This document shows, one piece after another, positions 32,723 through 41,051 of a stretch of DNA of 64,000 nucleotides; the stretch's first letter is position 1, and each line of letters begins with the position of its first letter. The stretch is from the NCBI RefSeq assembly GCF_015776785.2, contig NZ_LFMD02000007.1:1282605-1346604 (forward strand), written 5' to 3'. The position numbers and the translations under genes were made by a program. A model generated the notes under the pieces. It ran no database searches, was not told the DNA's origin, and saw nothing but the letters and a program-made list of their open reading frames with translations. The stretch comes from Kitasatospora sp. SUK 42. Its GTDB lineage: Bacteria > Actinomycetota > Actinomycetes > Streptomycetales > Streptomycetaceae.

Positions 32723-33864
32723 AGTCCCAGCTCCTTCGCGATGAGCAGCCGCTGGATGTCGGAGGTGCCCGAGAAGATCGTGCCGGGCACGGTGTCGCGC
32801 AGGAACGCCTCGATGCCGTGCTCGCGCTGGTAGCCACGGCCGCCGAACACCTGGATCGCGTCCAGGGCGCTGGCCACCGCGCCCTCGGAGACGGCCAGTT
32901 TGGACAGCGCCACGCTCAGCACCGAGTCCGCGCCCTGGTCCATCTGCCAGCAGGCCCGGTGCAACAGCAGCCGGGCGCCGTCCAGGCGCAGTTTCATCTC
33001 GACGATGCGGTTGGCGACGGACTGGAACCCGCCGATGCCGCGCCCGAACTGACGGCGCGTCCTGGCGTGGTCGACGCAGCGCTCGATCAGCCGCTCCATC
33101 AGGCCGAGGTAGCCGGCGAACAGACAGGCCCGCTCCCAGCCCATGGAGTGCTGGAAGACCGCGCCGCCGGTGCCCTCGGCGCTCAACACCTGTTCGGCGG
33201 GCACCAGGCAGTTCTCGAAGGTGACCGTGCCCGCGGGGCAGGCCAGCAGGCCGAGCTTCTCGAAGGGCTCGCCGACGATCACACCGGGAGTGCCACGCTC
33301 GACCACGAATCCGGTGACGCCCAGGTGCCCGGCGGCCGGATCGGTGGTGGCGTAGGTGACGTACACGTCGGCGGCCGGCCCGTTGCTGACGAAGCTCTTC
33401 TCGCCGTTCAACAGGTAGCCGCCGGCCACCCGTTCCGCGGTGACGGCCAGCCGGGAGACGTCCGAGCCGGCCCCGGCCTCGGTCATGGCGTTGCCCGCGA
33501 CCAGCTCACCCGAGCACAGGCCCGGCAGCAGCCGCTCCCTGACCTCGTCGGTGCCGAACTCCGCGATGGGCACCGCGCAGGCGAACAGATGGGCGCTCGC
33601 GGCGAAGACCAGGCCGGTGTCGGGGCAGCCCCGGCCGAACGCCTCGACCAGGCCGGCCGTCTCCAGCGCGCCGAGGCCCCGGCCGCCGTACCGGGTGGGC
33701 ACGCAGAGGCCCAGCAGCCCCAGGTCGCCCAGAGTGCGCCAGTCCTTGCCGGTGAAGAATCCGGTCGGGCCCGGACCGGCGGATTCGCCGCCGAAGGCCG
33801 CTCGAACCGCCTCCAGCACGCTGTTCTGCGCGGTCCGCTGTTCAGGGCTCCACTCGAAGTCCAC
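32719..33864 (-). CDS. prolyl-carrier-protein dehydrogenase (PltE type, acyl-CoA dehydrogenase fold)
   Basis: This 381-residue flavoenzyme should oxidise L-prolyl-S-carrier in two steps to pyrrole-2-carboxyl-S-carrier. GTG 33864 lies four bases after GGAGG. Acyl-CoA dehydrogenase signatures are clear: AMTEAGAGSDVSRLAVTAER, GEKSFVSNGPAADVYV, RRQFGRGIGGFQSVANRIVE, and GRGYQREHGIEAFLRDT with the region of the catalytic base and the FAD contact. The closest functional parallels are PltE, RedW and related pyrrole-forming enzymes. It heads the operon oxidase-ligase-flavin reductase; a 20-bp palindrome at 33925 is its candidate operator. Confidence 0.9.
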   Translation of the reverse strand: MDFEWSPEQRTAQNSVLEAVRAAFGGESAGPGPTGFFTGKDWRTLGDLGLLGLCVPTRYGGRGLGALETAGLVEAFGRGCPDTGLVFAASAHLFACAVPIAEFGTDEVRERLLPGLCSGELVAGNAMTEAGAGSDVSRLAVTAERVAGGYLLNGEKSFVSNGPAADVYVTYATTDPAAGHLGVTGFVVERGTPGVIVGEPFEKLGLLACPAGTVTFENCLVPAEQVLSAEGTGGAVFQHSMGWERACLFAGYLGLMERLIERCVDHARTRRQFGRGIGGFQSVANRIVEMKLRLDGARLLLHRACWQMDQGADSVLSVALSKLAVSEGAVASALDAIQVFGGRGYQREHGIEAFLRDTVPGTIFSGTSDIQRLLIAKELGL

Positions 33865-33924
33865 GCTTCCTCCTGTCCCGCGGACCCGGTCCGGTCCAGT
33901 CCGGTCCGGTCCGCCTTGGTTGTC

Positions 33925-33944
33925 GGCCGTACGGTCGTACGGCC
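33925..33944. promoter_or_regulatory. 20-bp palindrome between the PltE-type operon and a TetR gene
   Basis: GGCCGTACG and CGTACGGCC are separated by GT. The site lies 61 bases upstream of the oxidase start and 247 bases before the TetR start, in a 326-bp divergent gap. Next to it are four near-perfect CCGGTCC repeats (33886-33912). The size and symmetry suit a TetR-type operator. Confidence 0.55.
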
Positions 33945-34190
33945 AGGGGGCTGCGCCTGGCGAGTCGCATCCGGGCGGGGCCCGGGCGTTCACGCCGGGG
34001 CCGCCGACAGGTGTCATCGAGGCGGTCGGTGATGCACCATGTAGAGTTGGCGGGGCAGACGTGCGGCGGCGTCGTCGGATCCGGTGGACGCCCTTGCACG
34101 TTCCGGGCGATTGACCGTCATCAGTCGACGACGAGCGGCACCGAAGCGGAGTTCGTTCGTTCGCGCCCGAGTGGGCATAAGGCGGTCAAC

Positions 34191-34841
34191 ATGCAGACGG
34201 GTAAGGCTGCGGAACACAACGCCGAAGCGCAGACGGCGGCGGCGTCCAGCCGTCAGTGGCTCATCGAGGTGACCCAGCGGGAGATCGCCGAGCGCGGTTG
34301 CACCGGCGTGAGCATGCGCAGCATCGCCGCCCGCGCCCAGGTCGATCCCAGCCTCGTCAGACATTACTTCGGGTCGAAGCAGCAACTGCTGTCGCAGGCG
34401 ATGAACGTCTCGCTGGACATCGACGAACTGGTGGCCGAGGCACTGCGCGGCACGCCGGCCGGAGTGGGCCGGCGCACCGTGAAGCTGCTGCTGGACCTGT
34501 GCGACTCCCCCGCCACCGCGGCCAGGACGCTGGTCGGCTTCGCCGCGCCGCTCAGCGCCGCCGAGCCCGCCGGCCCCACCGAGCCCGGCGAGCCCGGCGG
34601 CGGACACCTGCTCCCGCTCTTCCGCCGGATCAGCGAGCAGGTCAGCCCCGACCAGCACGAGTTGCGCGCCTCGCTGGTCTCCGCGCAGATGCTGGCCCTG
34701 GTCCTCGGCCGCTACCTGATCCACGACCCGGCACTGACCGGCAGCAGCCGGCAGGACCTGGCGCGGATCGTCGGCCGCACCGTCCAGGACTGCCTGACCG
34801 GGCCGCTGCCGTCCACCGAGTCCGGAGAGACCGCCGCCTAG
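34191..34841 (+). CDS. TetR family transcriptional regulator
   Basis: This is a 216-residue regulator starting at ATG 34191; earlier in-frame starts extend into the operator-like gap. The helix-turn-helix is typical: EIAERGCTGVSMRSIAARAQ, then VDPSLVRHYFGSKQQLLSQA. The C-terminal effector domain is Ala/Leu-rich with no recognisable ligand class. It is divergent from the pyrrole-forming operon and convergent with PKS1, so it is a cluster-situated regulator. It is one of two candidates for binding the 33925 palindrome or the shared element described at 40960. Confidence 0.9.
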   Translation: MQTGKAAEHNAEAQTAAASSRQWLIEVTQREIAERGCTGVSMRSIAARAQVDPSLVRHYFGSKQQLLSQAMNVSLDIDELVAEALRGTPAGVGRRTVKLLLDLCDSPATAARTLVGFAAPLSAAEPAGPTEPGEPGGGHLLPLFRRISEQVSPDQHELRASLVSAQMLALVLGRYLIHDPALTGSSRQDLARIVGRTVQDCLTGPLPSTESGETAA

Positions 34842-34848
34842 GGCCACC

Positions 34849-37800
34849 TCACTCCCCTCCTCCCAACAGCTGTTCGGAGGCGACGAGACCCGCCATCAGC
34901 CGCGACATCAGCTCGTCGTCCGACAGTTCCTCCAGGTCGTCGTGCGGGTCCGCCCCGGGTCCGGCCGGTGCGGTCGGCCCGTCCGGGAGGGGGGCCTGGC
35001 CGACGTCGGCCGGGTCCGGGCCGCCCAGCCCGTCCAGTCCGTCCAGCAGGTGCCGGGCCAGCGCCCGGCTGGTCGGGAACTCGAACGTCAGGGTGGCGGG
35101 CAGCGTCACGCCCAGCACGGTATCCAGCCGGGCCTTGAGCGCGACCGCCATGACGGAGTCCATGCCGAGTTCGAAGAAGCCGCGGTCCGGGTCGACCTCA
35201 CCGCCGCCGTCCTCGCCCAGCACCTCCGTCACCTGGACCAGCACCCGGTCCAGCAGCATGTCACCGCGCAACTGGGGGCTGAACGACAGGAGTTCGGCCA
35301 CCAGCGGGGGCCGATCGGCCGCCTCCACCGGGGTCGGCACGACGGGCGGCGGCTCCACGGGCGCCGGCACCACGGGCGCGGGCACGACGGGCTTCGGCTC
35401 CACGGGTGCGGCAACGGCTCCGGTCGGCGCGTCGATCCAGTGGCGGCGGTGCTGCCAGGGGTAACCCGGCGCGGAGACGTGGCGGCCGCGTCCGGTCAGC
35501 AGCGCGGCCCAGTCCAGCCGGGCGCCGCCCACGTGCAGCGCGGCGGCGGTCCACACCGGCGCGGCCGCGTCGAGCCGGCCGCCCGGCGCCACCGCCGCCA
35601 GTTCCCCACTGTCGGCGGCCAGTTCACCGGCCGCACCGCCCAGAGCGACGTCCAGCACCAGCTCGATGCCCGCCTCCGCGAGCCGCCCGGCCAGTGTCGG
35701 CCCGTCCGCGACCGACGAGGCCAGGTGGAGCGGCACGGCCGGGACGCCACGGATCCCGCCGCGGTCGGCGCCGCCGGCCATCGCCATCGCGTCGTCCAGC
35801 CCGAGCACCCCGGCCACGTGCGCGGCCGCGATCTCGCCGGCACCGAAGCCCACCAGCGCGTCGGGCCGTACCCCGTGGTCGGCCCAGAGCGCGGCCAGCG
35901 CGATCTGCGCGGCGACCGTGGCCACCGGACCGCCGCGGCGCTCCCGCAGGGCGGTGCGCACGGAGGTGCCGAGGACGGTCGCGGCCGCCGCCTCCGCGGC
36001 GTCGAGCGCGGCGGCGAAGGCGGGCTCCCGGGCGTACCACTCCTCCCACGGCAGTACGGCCACCGTCGCGCCGAACACCGCGGCGAACCGGGCCCGTTCG
36101 CCGATCCGTGCGGTTCCGGTGGCCGTCGCCCCGGTGCGCAGCGCGGCGAGGATCCCGGCGCGGTCCGCGCCGACCGCGACCAGCCGGTGCTCCAGGTGGC
36201 TGCGGCGGACGCCGAGGGTGTGGCACAGGTCCGCCACCTCGTGGTCGTCCGCGGCCTCCAGCCGGGCCGCGATCCGCCGCACGGCCTGGGCCAGTGCGGC
36301 GGGGCTCGCCGCCGAGACCGCCAGCGCGAGGTCCCTGGTCGCGGCCGGCTGTTCGGGGCCGGCCGCGAGGAGCCCCGGGGCTTCGCCGAGCACCACGTGG
36401 GCGTTGGTGCCGGTGAACCCGAACGCGCTGACCCCCGCGAGCCGTGGGTGGCCGGTCGCGGGCCAGTCCGCCCCCTTGGCGGCCACCTCCAACCGCATCC
36501 GGTCCCAGGCCACCTGGGGGCTCGGGTCGTGGAAGTGCAGGTGCGGCGGGATCCGGCCGTGCCACAGCGAGAGCGCGGTCTTGATCAGGCCGGCCACCCC
36601 GGCGGCGGCCTCCAGGTGCGCGATGTTGGTCTTCACCGAGCCGACCAGCAGCGGGCGGCCGGTCGGCCGGTCCGCACCCAACACCCGGTCCAGCGCGGTC
36701 AGTTCGATCGGGTCGCCCAACGGGGTGCCGGTGCCGTGCGCCTCCACGTAGTCCACGGCGGCGGGCGCCACCCCGCCCTGGGCGAGCGCGGCGGTGATCA
36801 CCTCGGCCTGGGCGTCGGCGCTCGGCACCGTCAGTCCGCCGGAGGAGCCGTTGTGGTTGACCGCGCTGCCGCGGATCACCGCGTACACCCGGTCCCCGTC
36901 GGCCTCGGCGCGCGACAGCGTCTTGAGCACCACCGCGCCCGCGCCCTCGCCGCGGCCGTAGCCGTCGGCGGCGGCGTCGAACGCCTTGCAGCGGCCGTCG
37001 GGCGAGAGCGCGCCACCCGCCGACATGGCCAGGTACACCGTCGGCGTGAGCAGCGCGTTGGCGCCCCCGACGACCGCCACCTCGCTCTCCCCGGAGCGCA
37101 GGCTCTGGCAGGCCAGGTGCACGGCGGTGAGCGAGGAGGCGCAGGCGGTGTCCACCGCGACGCTCGGCCCGCGAACGCCGAGGAAGTAGGACATCCGGCC
37201 GGCGCTGCCGGAGAAGGTGTTGCCGGTGCCGTAGTAGAGGTCGACCGGCTCCGGGCCGCGGGAGAGCAGCTGGCCGTAGTCGACGGTGTTCAGGCCCACG
37301 AAGAGTCCGGTCCGTCCGCCGCGGAGCCGCTCCGCGCTCAACCCGGCGTCCTCCAGGGCCTCCCATGCCACTTCCAGGAACATCCGCTGCTGCGGGTCCA
37401 TGCTCCGGGCCTCGCGCGACGACACCCGGAAGAACGCGTTGTCGAACTGGTCCACACCGTCGACGAACGCGCCGCGCCCGGTCGAAACCGTCCCCGGCGG
37501 GGCCTGCGCCCCGCCCTCCGCCAGGAGCCCGGTCGCGTTCCACCGCCCCTGCGGCACCTCCCCGGTGGCGTCCACGCCGTCGACCAGCAGCGACCAGTAC
37601 TCGTCGAGGCCGGTGGCCCCGGGAAGTCGGCAGCCCATCCCCACGATCGCGATCGGCTCGGCGACGGTCCTCACCGGCGCGGCCGTCGGAGCCTCCGGAG
37701 CTGTCGGAGCCTCCGGAGCCGTCAGGGCCACCGGAGCGGCCGGAGCGGGGGACGGCCGGGTGGCCGTCAGGGCGGCCAGGTGCTCGGCCAGCTCGTTGAT

Positions 37801-40800
37801 GCTCGGGTGCTCCAGTCCCGCGCTCACCGGGAGGTCCACCCCGAACTCCTCGCCGAGCCGCGCCACCAGGTCTCCGATGGACAACGAGTCGAAGCCCAGC
37901 TCGTAGAAGCCGCGGACCCTGGACAGCCGCCGATCGGAGACACCGAGCACCTCGGCGGCGATCCGCCCGACGGTCCGCACGGTCCGCTCCCGCCCAGGCC
38001 CGTCCGACCCACCGGCCTCGGCGACGGCGGCCGGGGCGGCAGCGGCGGTCGGGGCCGGAGCGGCCTTGGCGGCCTCCTCGGCCGCGGCCACCGACCGGCC
38101 CTCGATGGTGGCCACCAACCGCTGCCCCGCGTCGAAGAGCCGCACCTCGGCCCGCAGGCCGGCCGCCGACCGGCCCGGTCCGCCCTGGTCGCCCCGCTCC
38201 AGGCCGGGCAGCCAGTAGCGGTCCCGCGCCAGTTCGACCGGCGGCAGTGCCACGTACCCGCCGTCGGCGGGGTGGACGGCCGACCAGTCCACCGCCGCCC
38301 CGATCGGGTGGAGCTCCGCCAGCGAGGCGGCCAGGGTCAGCGGCCCCGAGCTGCCGCGGGCCAGCGAGGGCACGACGATGCCGGATCGGTTGCGGTGGGC
38401 GAGCGCGGCCCGCAGCGGCCGGGTCAGCACCGGGTGCGGGCCGATCTCGATGAACAGCGCGTCCCGTTCCGCCAGCAGCCGATCGACGGCGGGCCAGAAC
38501 TGGACGGCGTCGCGGACGTTGCGGCCCCAGTAGGCGGCGTCGGTCACCGGGGCCCCCGCGGTCGGGTCGACGCTGGACAGCAGCGGGATCCTCGCCGGCC
38601 GGGGCGTCAGGTCGGCCAGGCGGCGTTCGAGTTCGTCGCCGTACGGGTGGACGGCAGGGCTGTGGAAGGCGTAGTCCACCCCGAGCGGCAGGCAGGTGGC
38701 ACCGATCCGCTTCAGGTGGCCCACGGCCCGCTCCATCGCGTCGGCCGGTCCGGCGACGACCACCGAGTGCGGCCCGTTGACCGCGGCCACGACCACGCTC
38801 CCGCCGAGCGGCCGCAGGGCCGCCCGCACCTCGTCGGGCGGCAGTTCGACCTGGGCCATCCGGCCGGAGCCGGTCGCCCCCTGCATCAGCCGGCCGCGCT
38901 CGACCACCAGCCGTACCGCGTCCCGCAGTCCGATGGTGCCGGCGGTGTGGGCGGCGGCGATCTCGCCGACGCTGTGTCCGACCACCGCGGCCGGCGGCAG
39001 ACCCCAGGAGGTCCACAGCCGGCCGAGCCCGACCTGCACGGCGAAGACCGCCGGCTGGGCCGTCTCGGTGCGCGGCAGCCGGCTCCCGTCCCGGCGCCCG
39101 ATCTCCTCCAGTACCGACCATCCGGCGAACTCCCGTACCAGCGCGTCGACTTCGTCCATCGCCTCGCGGACCACCGGCCAGCCGGCGTACAGGTCCATGG
39201 CCATGCCGGGCCACTGCGAGCCCTGGCCGGAGAACGCGTACACGGTCCGCGGCGCCCGTGCTCCGAGCACGTCGCCGGAGGCCGCGCCGCTCCCGCCGCG
39301 GAGATGGGCGTCGAGGGCGTCGGCGAGTTCGGCGCCGGTGGCTCCGGTCACCGCGAGCCGGAAGTCGTGGTGGGTGCGGCGCGCCGAGGCACTGTGCAGC
39401 AGTCCCGGCAGTCGGTCGGGGCCCGCCCCGGCGAAGACCTCCCGGTAGGCGGCGGCCTGCGCGGTCAACGCGGCCGGGCTCGGGCCCGACACGGTCAGCA
39501 CCGGAACGGGCTCCCGCCGGGGCTCGTCCGCGACCGGTCGGCCGGGTCCGGCGACGGCGGGCGGGGACGCCACGACGACGTGGACGTTGGTGCCCGACAG
39601 TCCGAACGCGCTCACTCCGATGTGGTGGGGGCCGTCGCCCGGCAGCGGGGTGGTCTCGGTGGCCACCCGCACTGCGCCGTCGGTCAGCAGGTCGATGGGG
39701 GTGCGGACGTTGATCTGCCCGGGAACCACACCGTGACGGGCGATCAGGATGCCCTTGAGCAGGCCCAGCACACCGGCCGCGGAGTCGGTGTGGCCGAAGT
39801 TGGCCTTGTGCGAGCCCACCAGCAGCGGCCGCCGCGGGTCGCGCCCGGCGCCCAGCACCGACGTCAGGGCGCTGACCTCCAGCCGGTCGCCGAGCGGGGT
39901 GCCGGTGCAGTGCGTCTCGACGTAGTCGATGTCCGCGGCGGTCACGCCGGCGATGCCCAACGTCCGCTCCAGCAGCATCTCCTGGGCTTCGGCACTGGGC
40001 GCGATCAGCCCGGCGCTGCGTCCGTCGTGGACGGTGGCGCTGCCCTTGAGCACCGCGTGGATCCGGTCCCCGGCGGCAACCGCGTCGGCGTACCGCTTCA
40101 GCACGACCACTCCGCAGCCCTCGCCGCGGACGACGCCGTCGGCCGCCACGTCGAAGGGGCGGCTGGTCCCGGTCGGCGACAGCGCCTCGATGCGGCTCAT
40201 GAAGATGCTCAGCTCCGGAGCGAGCATCAGGTTCACCCCGCCCGCCAGGGCCGCGTCGCACTCACCGGCCCGCAGGGCCTGCGAGGCCAGGTGTACGGCC
40301 AACAGGGAGGAGGAGCAGGCCGAGTTGAGCATCATGCACGGGCCGTGCAGGCCGAAGGTGTACGCGATGCGGCCGGCGCCGAAGCTGGCCTCCTTGCCGC
40401 TGGCGTAGTGGGGGCCGACGCCGGCCGGACCGGCGGTCCTGGCCTGGAGCAGTGTGTAGTCCATGCCGAGTATTCCGGTGTAGACGCCGGTCCGGCTGCC
40501 CTCCCAGCGCTCGCGGGGCGTGCCGCTGTCCTCCATCGCCGCCCACGCGGTCTGCAGCAGCAGCCGGTGCTGGGGGTCGATCTCGGCCGCCTCGCGGGGG
40601 GTGATGCCGAAGAAGCGGGCGTCGAAGGCGTCCACGTCCTCAAGGAATCCGCCCCGGCCGCAGTACATGGTCCCGTCGGCGCGGCCCTCGTCCACGAAGC
40701 GCGAGTCCCAACGATCTGCGGGGGTCTCGGAGATGACGTCCCGTCCGCCGATGAGCACGTCCCACAGGCTGTCCGGGTCGTGCACACCGCCCGCGTACCG

Positions 40801-40890
40801 ACAGCCGATGCCGACGACGGCGATGTCGTTGCGGCCGGCGGCCTCGGCCTCGATGGATGCACGGTCCTCGCGGTTGTCCGGCACGGTCAT
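34849..40890 (-). CDS. type I polyketide synthase, KS-AT-ACP-KS-(dead AT)-ACP
   Basis: This is a 2013-residue two-module PKS. KS1 (about 22-450) has Cys in NSACSSSLLAVH and His in ETHCTGTPLGD and SHKANFGHTD. AT1 (about 560-860) has GHSVGEIAA and YAFHSPAV, which indicates malonyl choice. ACP1 (about 985-1060) has GFDSLS. KS2 (about 1105-1530) has DTACASSL, EAHGTGTPLGD and SVKTNIAHLE. An AT-like region (about 1545-1830) reads GFGAGEIAA where GHSxG is required, so the nucleophilic Ser is lost, and it is shortened. ACP2 (about 1880-1960) has GMDSVM. The C-terminal tail (DDLEELSDDELMSRLMAGLV) is a docking helix, probably for PKS2. It should add the first two malonyl units to the pyrrolyl starter. 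No TE, KR or DH is present. Confidence 0.93.
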   Translation of the reverse strand: MTVPDNREDRASIEAEAAGRNDIAVVGIGCRYAGGVHDPDSLWDVLIGGRDVISETPADRWDSRFVDEGRADGTMYCGRGGFLEDVDAFDARFFGITPREAAEIDPQHRLLLQTAWAAMEDSGTPRERWEGSRTGVYTGILGMDYTLLQARTAGPAGVGPHYASGKEASFGAGRIAYTFGLHGPCMMLNSACSSSLLAVHLASQALRAGECDAALAGGVNLMLAPELSIFMSRIEALSPTGTSRPFDVAADGVVRGEGCGVVVLKRYADAVAAGDRIHAVLKGSATVHDGRSAGLIAPSAEAQEMLLERTLGIAGVTAADIDYVETHCTGTPLGDRLEVSALTSVLGAGRDPRRPLLVGSHKANFGHTDSAAGVLGLLKGILIARHGVVPGQINVRTPIDLLTDGAVRVATETTPLPGDGPHHIGVSAFGLSGTNVHVVVASPPAVAGPGRPVADEPRREPVPVLTVSGPSPAALTAQAAAYREVFAGAGPDRLPGLLHSASARRTHHDFRLAVTGATGAELADALDAHLRGGSGAASGDVLGARAPRTVYAFSGQGSQWPGMAMDLYAGWPVVREAMDEVDALVREFAGWSVLEEIGRRDGSRLPRTETAQPAVFAVQVGLGRLWTSWGLPPAAVVGHSVGEIAAAHTAGTIGLRDAVRLVVERGRLMQGATGSGRMAQVELPPDEVRAALRPLGGSVVVAAVNGPHSVVVAGPADAMERAVGHLKRIGATCLPLGVDYAFHSPAVHPYGDELERRLADLTPRPARIPLLSSVDPTAGAPVTDAAYWGRNVRDAVQFWPAVDRLLAERDALFIEIGPHPVLTRPLRAALAHRNRSGIVVPSLARGSSGPLTLAASLAELHPIGAAVDWSAVHPADGGYVALPPVELARDRYWLPGLERGDQGGPGRSAAGLRAEVRLFDAGQRLVATIEGRSVAAAEEAAKAAPAPTAAAAPAAVAEAGGSDGPGRERTVRTVGRIAAEVLGVSDRRLSRVRGFYELGFDSLSIGDLVARLGEEFGVDLPVSAGLEHPSINELAEHLAALTATRPSPAPAAPVALTAPEAPTAPEAPTAAPVRTVAEPIAIVGMGCRLPGATGLDEYWSLLVDGVDATGEVPQGRWNATGLLAEGGAQAPPGTVSTGRGAFVDGVDQFDNAFFRVSSREARSMDPQQRMFLEVAWEALEDAGLSAERLRGGRTGLFVGLNTVDYGQLLSRGPEPVDLYYGTGNTFSGSAGRMSYFLGVRGPSVAVDTACASSLTAVHLACQSLRSGESEVAVVGGANALLTPTVYLAMSAGGALSPDGRCKAFDAAADGYGRGEGAGAVVLKTLSRAEADGDRVYAVIRGSAVNHNGSSGGLTVPSADAQAEVITAALAQGGVAPAAVDYVEAHGTGTPLGDPIELTALDRVLGADRPTGRPLLVGSVKTNIAHLEAAAGVAGLIKTALSLWHGRIPPHLHFHDPSPQVAWDRMRLEVAAKGADWPATGHPRLAGVSAFGFTGTNAHVVLGEAPGLLAAGPEQPAATRDLALAVSAASPAALAQAVRRIAARLEAADDHEVADLCHTLGVRRSHLEHRLVAVGADRAGILAALRTGATATGTARIGERARFAAVFGATVAVLPWEEWYAREPAFAAALDAAEAAAATVLGTSVRTALRERRGGPVATVAAQIALAALWADHGVRPDALVGFGAGEIAAAHVAGVLGLDDAMAMAGGADRGGIRGVPAVPLHLASSVADGPTLAGRLAEAGIELVLDVALGGAAGELAADSGELAAVAPGGRLDAAAPVWTAAALHVGGARLDWAALLTGRGRHVSAPGYPWQHRRHWIDAPTGAVAAPVEPKPVVPAPVVPAPVEPPPVVPTPVEAADRPPLVAELLSFSPQLRGDMLLDRVLVQVTEVLGEDGGGEVDPDRGFFELGMDSVMAVALKARLDTVLGVTLPATLTFEFPTSRALARHLLDGLDGLGGPDPADVGQAPLPDGPTAPAGPGADPHDDLEELSDDELMSRLMAGLVASEQLLGGGE

Positions 40891-40959
40891 GCCCTTCGCT
40901 CGACATGTCTGCGGGAACCTCGCCGATCGGCGGCCCGCATGGAGTCCTGAAAGACCGAT

Positions 40960-40995
40960 GACTCACCATCTGATGATTTCATCAGATGGTGAGTC
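40960..40995. promoter_or_regulatory. 36-bp palindromic operator between PKS1 and PPTase-TE genes (site A)
   Basis: Arms of 17 bases are perfectly complementary around two central bases; the core reads ATCTGATGATTTCATCAGAT. The site lies 70 bases upstream of the PKS1 start and 57 bases upstream of the divergent PPTase-TE start, so one protein could control both. The same core occurs in four other promoters of the cluster (45178, 47711, 61203, 62719). Confidence 0.85.
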
Positions 40996-41051
40996 TAGGT
41001 ATGCTGTCTCCGTCGGGTCAAGGTTGGTTTCTGTGTCAACGGGGAGATGCC

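Noticed and set aside
34942..40950. A 2002-codon plus-strand ORF opposite PKS1
   Set aside because: It is an antisense shadow of the PKS coding frame. Its Arg/Gly/His-rich translation has no domains, while the minus strand encodes complete KS, AT and ACP domains.
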